NCBI RefSeq assembly: GCF_902686445.1
Contig: NC_062218.1
Location: 132,417,241-132,481,240 of the forward strand
DNA length: 64,000 nucleotides
Source: Sciurus carolinensis
Taxonomy: Eukaryota > Chordata > Mammalia > Rodentia > Sciuridae
Direction: 5' to 3'
Shown here: in pieces, positions 56,366 through 64,000 of the stretch
How positions within the stretch are numbered: the stretch's first letter is position 1
Layout: each line of letters opens with the position of its first letter
The notes under the pieces: generated by a model
Seen by the model: only the letters and a program-made list of their open reading frames with translations
Database searches by the model: none
What the model was told of the DNA's origin: nothing
Made by a program: the position numbers and the translations under genes

Positions 56366-57368
56366 ATGAGAAAACAAGGGAAGAAAATGTCCCAAACAAA
56401 CCTAGATGCTACATCAATAAAATCCAATGACAGTATGGCAGAAGAAATGTCAGAAAGGGAGTTCAGAATGTACATAATTAAAACGATGAGAAGCAAACAA
56501 TGAGATGAAAGAGCAAATGCAGACTTTGAATGATCGTACCAATCAACAGTTAAAAGAGCAAATGTGGGAAGCAAGAGATCATTTCAATAAAGAGTTAGAG
56601 ATACTGAAAAACCAAACAGAAATCCTTGAAATGAAGGAAACAATAAACCATATTAAAAACTCCACAGAAAGCGTAACTAATAGGATAGAACACCTGGAAG
56701 ACAGAACCTCAGACACTGAAGACAAAATATTTAATCTTGAAAACAAAGTTGAACAAACAGAGAAGATGGTAAGAAATCATGAACAGAATCTCCAAGAATT
56801 ATGGGATATCATGAAAAGGCCAAATTTAAGAATTATTGGGATTGAGGAAGGCTTAGAGAAACAAACCAAAGGAATGAACAATCTATTTAATGAAATAATA
56901 TCAGAAAATTTCTCACATCTGAAGAATGAAATGGAAAATCAAGTACAGGAGGCTTATAGGACTCCAAATATACAAAATTACAACAGACCCACACCAAGGT
57001 ACATTATAATGAAAATACCTAACATACAAAATAAAGACAGAATTTTAAAGACTGCAAGAGAAAAGAATCAAATTACATTCGGGGAAACCAACATGGATAT
57101 CAGCAGATTTTTCAACCCAGTTCCTAAAAGCTAGAAGGGCCTGGAACAGCATTTTTCAAACTCTGAAAGAAAATGGATGCCAACCAAGAATCTTATATCC
57201 AACAAAACCTTCAGATTTGATGACGAAATAAAATCCTTCCATGATAAACAAAAGCTAAAAGAATTTACAGAAAGAAAGCCAGCACTACAGAATATTCTCA
57301 GCAAAATATTCCATGAGGAAGAGATGAAAAACAACAATGCAAATCAGCAAAGGGAGGAACTACCCTAA
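56366..57368 (+). pseudogene. L1 ORF1p, frameshifted
   Basis: Starts with the same MRKQGKK as the intact ORF1 at 18407-19420. Frame breaks lie near 56500 and near 57110-57180, splitting it into three open stretches. The coiled coil and the RPNLRIIGIEEG core are recognisable in the middle stretch (56505-57134). Confidence 0.9.
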
Positions 57369-59169
57369 AGGAATATTCAAATAAAGGAGAAACCAAGTCA
57401 TGTTAAAAAACAAAAATGAGCCAAATGACTGGGGATACAAATGATATCTCAATAATAACCTTGAATGTTAATGGCCTTAACTCATCAATCAAAAGACATA
57501 GACTGGCAGATTGGATTAAAAAGAAAGATCCAACAATATGCTGCCTGCAAGAGACTCATCTCATAGAAAGAGATACTCACAGACTAAAGGTGAAAGGATG
57601 GGAAAAAACATACCATGCACGTGGACACAGCAAAAAAGCCAAAGTATCCATTCTCATATCAGATAATGTGGACTTCAAGCCAAAACTAGTCAGAAGGGAT
57701 AAAGAAGGACATTTCATACTGTTTAAGGGAAGCATAAATCAGCAAGTCATAACAATCATAAATATCTATGCCCCAAACAGTGGCTCATTCATGTACATCA
57801 AACAAGTCCTTCTCAATTCCAGGAACCAAATAGACCACAACACAATAATATTAGGTGACTTTAACACACCTCTCTCACCACTGGACAGATCTTCCAAACA
57901 AAAATTGAATAAAGAAACCATAGATCTCAATAACATAATCAATAATTTAGACTTAACGGACATTTATAGAATATACCATCCAACAAAGAGCAAATGCACT
58001 TTCTTCTCAGCAGCACATGGATCCTTCTCTAAAATAGACCATATTCTATGCCACAAAGTTAATGTTAGCAAAGACAAGAAGATAGAGATACTACCTTGTA
58101 TTCTATCAGATCATAATGGATTGAAACTAGAAATAAATGACAAAATAAAAACCAGAAACTACTCCAACACCTGGAGATTTAATAATACATTATTGAATGA
58201 TGAATGGATAACAGAAGACATCAGGGGAAAATAAAAAAATTCTTAGAGTTAAATGAAAACAAAGATACATCATATCAAAAACTCTGGGACACTAGGAACA
58301 CAGTACTTAGAGGAAAATTTATCTCATGGAGCACATTCAATAAAAGAAGAAAAAAATCAACAAATAAAAGACCTAACACTACAGCTCAAAGTCCCAGAAA
58401 AGGAAGAACAGATCAACTCCAAAAGTAGCAGAAGACAGGAAATAGTTAAAATCAGAGCTGAAATAAATGAAATTGAAACAAAAGAAACAATTGAAAAAAT
58501 TGACAAAATAAAAAGTTGGATCTTTGAAAAAAATAAAAAAAATTGATAAACCCTTAGCCACACTAACAAAGAGAAGGAGAGAGAAAACTCAAATTACTAA
58601 AATTCAGAATGAAAAAGGAAATATCATAACAGACATGATTGAAATATAAAACATAATTAGAAGTTATTTTGAAAATCTATACTCCAACAAAATAGAAAAT
58701 CTTGAAGACATCAACAGGTTTCTAGACACATATGAATTCCCTAAACTAAAGCAGGAGAACATACACAATTTAAATAGATCAATTTCAAGTAATGAAATAG
58801 AAGAAGTCATCAAATGCCTACCAACAAACAAAGTCTGGGATGAGATGGGTTCTCAGCTGAGTTCTAAAAAATCTTTAAAGAAGAGCTCATTCCCATACTT
58901 CTCAAAGTATTCCATGAAATAGAAGAGGAAGAAACCCTTCCAAACTCATTCTATGAAGCCAATATCACCCTGATACCTAAACCAGACAGAGACACATCGA
59001 GGAAAGAAAATTTCAGACCAATATCCTTAATGAATATTGATGCAAAAATTCTCAACAAAATCTTAGCAAATAGCATACAAAAATATATTTAAAAGATAAT
59101 GCACCATGATCAAGCAGGTTTTATCCCAGGGATGCAAGGTTGGTTTGACATCTGGAAATCAATAAATTT

Positions 59170-59802
59170 TTAAAACTTAATTAATTTATTTATTTTTAAT
59201 TTTTATTTTTTAAATTTATTTTTATTATAAATAAATGCGATACATGTTGTTTCTGTTTGTACATGGAGTAATAGCATACCATTTGCATAATCATACATTC
59301 ACATAGGGTAATGAGGTTTGATTCATTCTGTTATTTTTTCTTCCCCCCACCCCTCCCACCCCTGTTTTCCCTCTATACAGTCCCTCCTTCCTCCATTCTT
59401 GCCACCCTCCCACCCCCCACTATGTGTCATCATCCGCTTATCAGTGAGATCATTCGCCTTTTGTATTTTTGAGATTGGCTTATCTCACTTAGCATGATAT
59501 TCTCCAATTTCATCCATTTGCCTGCAAATACCATAATTTTACTATTCTTTATAGCTGAGTAATATTCCATTGTATATATATATATATATATATACCACAG
59601 TTTCTTTATCCATTCATCAATTGAAGGACATCTAGGTTGGTTCCACAACCTGGCTATTGTGAATTGAGCAGCTATGAACATTGATGTGGCTGTATCTCTG
59701 TAGTGTGCTGATTTTAAGTCCTTTGGGTATAGGCCGAGGAGTGGGATAGCTGGGTCAAATGGTGGGTCCATTCCAAGTTTTCTAAGGAATCTCCACACTC
59801 CT
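59170..59802 (-). mobile_element. Youngest nested L1 3' end
   Basis: 5'-truncated minus-strand L1 with a T-rich tail and C-rich tract, including an (AT)n stretch near 59573-59594. A perfect 17-bp target duplication, tggaaatcaataaattt, lies at 59153-59169 and 59803-59819 in the ORF2 of the host L1. Confidence 0.93.
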
Positions 59803-61740
59803 TGGAAATCAATAAATTTAATTCACCATATCGACAGACTTAAAGTCAAGAATCACATGATTATTTTGGTAGATGCAGAAAAAGCATTTGATAAAATACA
59901 GTATCCCTTCATGCTCAAAACACTAAGATAAATAAGGACAGTAGGAACATTCCTTAACATTGTAAAGGCTATCTACACTAAGTCCATGGAAAATATCATT
60001 CTAAATGGTGAAAAACTGAAAGCATTCCTCTTAAAAACTGGAACAAGGCAGGGATGCCCTCTTTCACCACTTCTATTCAACATTGTCCTTGAAATTCTAG
60101 CCAGAGCAATTAGACAGAACCAAAGAAATTAAAGGGATATTAATAGGAAAAGAAGAATTCAAACTATCCCTATTTGCTGATGACATGATTATATATTTAG
60201 AGGAACCAGGAAATTATACCAGAAAACTTTTAGAACTCATAAGTGAATTCAGTAAAGTAGCAGGTTAGAAGATCAATGCTCATAAATCTAATGCATTTTT
60301 ATACATAAGTGATGAATCTTCAGAAAGAGAAGTTAGGAAAACTACCCCATTCACAATAGCTTCAAAAAAAATAAAATACTTGGGAATCAATCTTTCAAAA
60401 GAGGTGAAAGACCTCTACAATGAGAACTACAGAACACTAAAGAAAGAAATTAAAGAAAACCTTAGAAGATAGAAAGATCTCCGATGTTCTTGGATAGGAA
60501 GAATTAATATTGTAAAAAAGGCCATACTACCAAAAGTGCTATACAGATTCAATGCAATTCCAATTAAAATCCCAATGATGTACCTTACAGAAATAGAGCA
60601 ACAATTATGAAATTCATCTGGAAGAATAAGAAACAGAATAGCTAGAGCAATCCTTAGCAGGAAGAGTGAAACAGGGGGGTATCAGAACTTCAACTCTACT
60701 ACAAAGCAATATTAACAAAAACAGCATGGTATTGGTACCAAAATAGACAGGTAGATCAATGGTACAGAATAGAGGACACAGACACAAAACCAAATAAATA
60801 CAATTTTCTCATACTAGACAAAGGTGACAAAAAACATGCAATGGAGAAAAGATAGCCTCTTCAACAAATGGTGCTGGGAAAACTGGAGAACTATATGTAA
60901 TAGAATGAAACTAAACCCCTATCTCTCACCCTGCACAAAACTCAACTCAAAATGGATCATGAACCTTGGAATCAGACAGGAGATCCTGCATCTTATAGAA
61001 GAAAAAGTAGGTCCAGAGCTTCAACATGTCGGCTTAGGATCAGACTTCCTCAACAGGACACCCATAGCACAAGAAATAAAAGCAAGAATCAACAACTGGG
61101 ATAGATTCAAACTAAAAAGTTTTCTCTCAGCAAAGGAAACTATCATCAATGTGAAGAGAAAGCCTACAGAGTGAGAGAAAATCTTTGCCACTCATACTTC
61201 AGATAGAGTGCTAATTTCCAGAATCTATAAAGAACTCAAAAAACTCTACACCAAGACTACAAATAATCCAATCAACAAATGGACTAAGGAAATGAATAGA
61301 CACTTCACAGAAGAAGATCTACAAGCAATCAACAAACATATGGAAAAATGTTCAACATCTCTAGTAATAAGAGAAATGCAAATCAAAACTACCCTAAGAT
61401 TCCATCTCACCCCAATTAGAATGGTGATTATCAAGAATACAAGCAATAATAGGTGTTGGCAAGGATGTGGGGAAAAAGGTACACTCATACATTGCTGGTG
61501 GGGTTGCAAATTAGTGCAGCCACTGTGGAAAGCAGTATGGAGATTCCTTAGAAAACTTAGAATGGAAACACCATTTGACCCAGCTATGCCACTCCTAGGC
61601 CTATACCCAAAGGACTTAAATCAGCATACTACAGAGATGCAGCCACATCAATGTTCATAGCTGCTCAATTCACAATAGCCAGGTTGTGGAACCAACCTAT
61701 ATGCCCTTCAATTGATGAATGGATAAAGAAACTGTGATTG

Positions 61741-61784
<44 letters not shown>
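61741..61784. repeat. (TA)n(CA)n microsatellite in L1 ORF2
   Basis: About 7 TA units followed by about 14 CA units, grown from the short tatatata stretch seen at this point in other copies. Confidence 0.95.
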
Positions 61785-61785
<1 letters not shown>

Positions 61786-62164
61786 GGAATACTACTCAGC
61801 CATAAAGAATAATAAAATTATGGCATTTGCAGGTAAATGGATGAAATTGGAGAATATCATGCTAAGTGAGATAAGCCAATCTCTCAAAAAACCAAAGGAT
61901 GAATGATCTCACTGATAAGCAGATGATGATACATAATTGGGGGGTGGGAGGGAGGCAAGAATGGAGGAAGAAGGAACTGTATAGAGGAAAAGAGGGGTGG
62001 GAGTTGTGGGAGGGGTGGGGGAGGTAGGAGAAAATAACAGAATAAATCAAACAGCATTGCCTTAATAAATATATGATTACACAAATGGTATGCCTCTACT
62101 TCATGTACAACCAGAGGAACAAGTTGTACCCCATTAGTTTTCAATAATAATAATAATAAAAGAA

Positions 62165-64000
62165 ACAAATGAGGATAAAATTACAACATTTCAAAATCAC
62201 TCGGACAATTTGAGGGCAGTTCTAAAAGGAAAGTTTATAGATTTTGCTCCTATCAAAAAAAAAAAAAAACATAGAAAGATGTCAAATATATAGTCTATCA
62301 TTATACTTTCAGGCCCTAGAACAAACTATTACCAAAATCAGTAGGAGACAGAAAATAATATCCATGTCAATATCAATGAAAATGAAAGTGAAAAATGCAT
62401 TGGATCAGTGCAACGAAGTGTTGGTGCTTGTAAAGATAAATAGGATTGATAAACTCTTAATCAAATTAACCAAAAGAAAAAGAGAAGACCCAAATATACA
62501 AAACTAGAGATGAAAAAGGAGATCACCACAAACACTTCTGAAATATAAAGTAAGAGTAGAAGTTATTTTGAAAATTTACACTCCAATAGGCCAAAAAATC
62601 TTGTGTGACCTGTCCAAATTGAACCAGGAGGATATAGAAACATAAACATACCAATATCAAGCAATGAAACTGAAGCAGCTAAAAACCTTCCAACAAACAA
62701 AAGCCCAAGAACACATGGATTTTCAGCTGAGTTCTATCAGAACTTTAAATAATTAATTACAATTCTCCTTGAATTTTTCCATGAAACAGAAAAGGAGAGA
62801 ACACTGCCAAATTCATTTCAGGAAACCAGTATTACCCTTTAACAAAACCAGCTAAAGACAGATTGGGGAAAGAAAATTTCAGATCAACATCCCTGATGAA
62901 CATCGATGCAAAAATCCCTAATAAAATATTTTGAAATCACAATCAGAAACACATTAAGAGATAGTGCACTGTCATCAACTGAGTTTTATTCCAGGGATGC
63001 AGGGTTGGTTCGACACAGGTAAATAAATAAATGTAATTCACCACACAAGTAGAATTAAGAACAAGAGTCATGTAATCATCTCAATAGATGCAGAAATAGC
63101 ATTTGACAAAATTCAGCACCAATAAAGTTTAAAAGACTGGAGAAACTAGGGATAGAAGGAACTAACTCCAACATTATAAAGGGCAACAACATACTGAATG
63201 GAGATAAACTGAAAACATTTTCTCAGAAATAAGGAATAAGATAAGGATGTTGACTCACCGTTCCTATCAACATAGTTCTTGAAACTCTAGCCAGAGCAAT
63301 CAGGTAACAGAAGGAAATTAAAGGAATACAAATAGGAAAAGAAAAAGCTAAATTATCTCTTTTTGCTGATTCCATATCTAAAAGATCCAAAGATTCCACA
63401 TGACAAATTAATTTAGTAAAGTAACAGGATACAATATAAACATATAGAAATAAAACACTTTCTGTACTACATAATGAATCAGCTGAAAAAGATTAGGAAA
63501 ACTATCCCATTCACAATAACCTAAAAAGAATTTGGGAATTAATGTAATGAAGGAGATGAAAGACCTGTATAAAGAAAACCATAAATATTAAAGAAGGAAA
63601 TTGAAGATATCTTTAGAAAATAAAAAGTGTTCCCATGTTCTTGGATAGACATAATTAATATTATCAAAACGGTCATATTATAAAAGCAATACACAGAATC
63701 AATGCAATCCCCATCAAAATTCTAATGACATTCTTCAACAGAATTAGGCAAAACAGTCCAAAAATTTATTTGGAAGAATAAGATCTAAAATATTCAAAGT
63801 AATCCTAAGCAAGAAGAATGATGCTGGAGGCATCACAACACCAGATCTCAAATTCTATTACAGGGCTCCAGTAACAAAACCAACATGATATTTGCACCTA
63901 ACCAGACATGAAAAACAACAGAATTAAATATAAGACACAGAAGCAAGTCCACATAAAGACAAACATTTGATCCTTGACAAAGTTGCTGAAAATACACATT
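62165..64000 (+). mobile_element. Old L1, second part (ORF2 linker and reverse transcriptase)
   Basis: Resumes the element left off near 56135: linker (62165-62720), then the reverse transcriptase region (62780-63540) and onward, parallel to 58300-60850 of the younger L1 but more diverged, with stops throughout. It runs off the window end. Confidence 0.8.

Larger units (their letters stand above)
57416..61873 (+). pseudogene. L1 ORF2p, multiply broken
   Basis: The endonuclease is open for 272 residues (57416-58234) with QETHL, GDFNTPLS and SDHNG motifs intact. After that, stops and frameshifts recur through the linker (58235-58900) and reverse transcriptase (58900-59150, resuming 59803). The FADD-type catalytic box is readable near 60171-60188. 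The C-terminal cysteine cluster ([12 protein letters not shown]) lies near 61447-61485. Interrupted by the L1 at 59170-59802. Non-functional. Confidence 0.9.
56145..62160 (+). mobile_element. Younger L1 with rearranged 5' end, inserted in the old L1
   Basis: Plus-strand body from ORF1 (56366) to a 3' UTR with a G-rich tract (61938-62032) and an A-rich end near 62160. The 5' end is odd: 56145-56214 is the L1 5' tip in reverse orientation, and 56215-56343 is a reversed endonuclease-like piece, before the forward body starts. It is interrupted by another L1 at 59170-59802. Old L1 text continues on both sides. Confidence 0.85.

Overview
This is mammalian nuclear DNA, most likely from a squirrel-family rodent (squirrel, marmot or ground squirrel). 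The clues are many dimeric SINEs with a B1-like (7SL-derived) half fused to an ID-like (tRNA-derived) half, stand-alone ID SINEs, one dominant young L1 family, and ERVK and MaLR long terminal repeats. The genus assignment is inference. The only host protein-coding genes I can support are two intact one-exon olfactory receptor (OR) genes of the OR2V type, at 27788-28729 (+) and 44798-45739 (-). Almost everything else is repeats.

The main structure is a large imperfect inverted duplication. The left arm runs from about 12.93 to 34.6 kb and the right arm from about 40.2 to 53.76 kb, around a spacer of about 5.6 kb made mostly of L1 pieces. Each arm carries one OR2V gene, and the two genes are convergent. 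I could follow the homology base by base through both genes and then in blocks outward and inward. It is broken by insertions present in only one arm: an 8.1-kb block with a full-length L1 (13.1-21.2 kb), an LTR-like element and several ID SINEs on the left, and two LTRs, a SINE and possibly a retrocopy on the right. The ORs show a conversion-like pattern. Codons 1-180 differ at 3 of 540 bases, all synonymous. Codons 181-313 differ at 31 of 399 bases, giving 13 amino-acid changes. The shared promoter is also nearly identical.

Region by region: 0.6-9.0 kb is an old minus-strand L1 shot through with younger insertions, including a 5S rRNA pseudogene. 9.0-12.9 kb is a dead ERVK provirus start (LTR, lysine-type primer site, gag remnant) cut by other LTRs and abutting a gammaretrovirus-like pol fragment. 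13.1-21.2 kb holds LTRs and a full-length L1 (14206-20933, minus) with intact ORF1 and frameshifted ORF2. 21.2-34.6 kb is the left arm with the plus-strand OR. 33.6-34.9 kb contains a fold-back element with long inverted ends. 35-39.4 kb is the L1-rich spacer. 40.2-53.8 kb is the right arm with the minus-strand OR. 53.8-64 kb is an old plus-strand L1 interrupted by a younger L1, itself interrupted by a third.

Functionally the window is an OR pair in a repeat-rich region. The L1 and ERV genes are parasites that do not work with the receptors. The inverted arms matter because they can exchange sequence and keep the two receptors alike.
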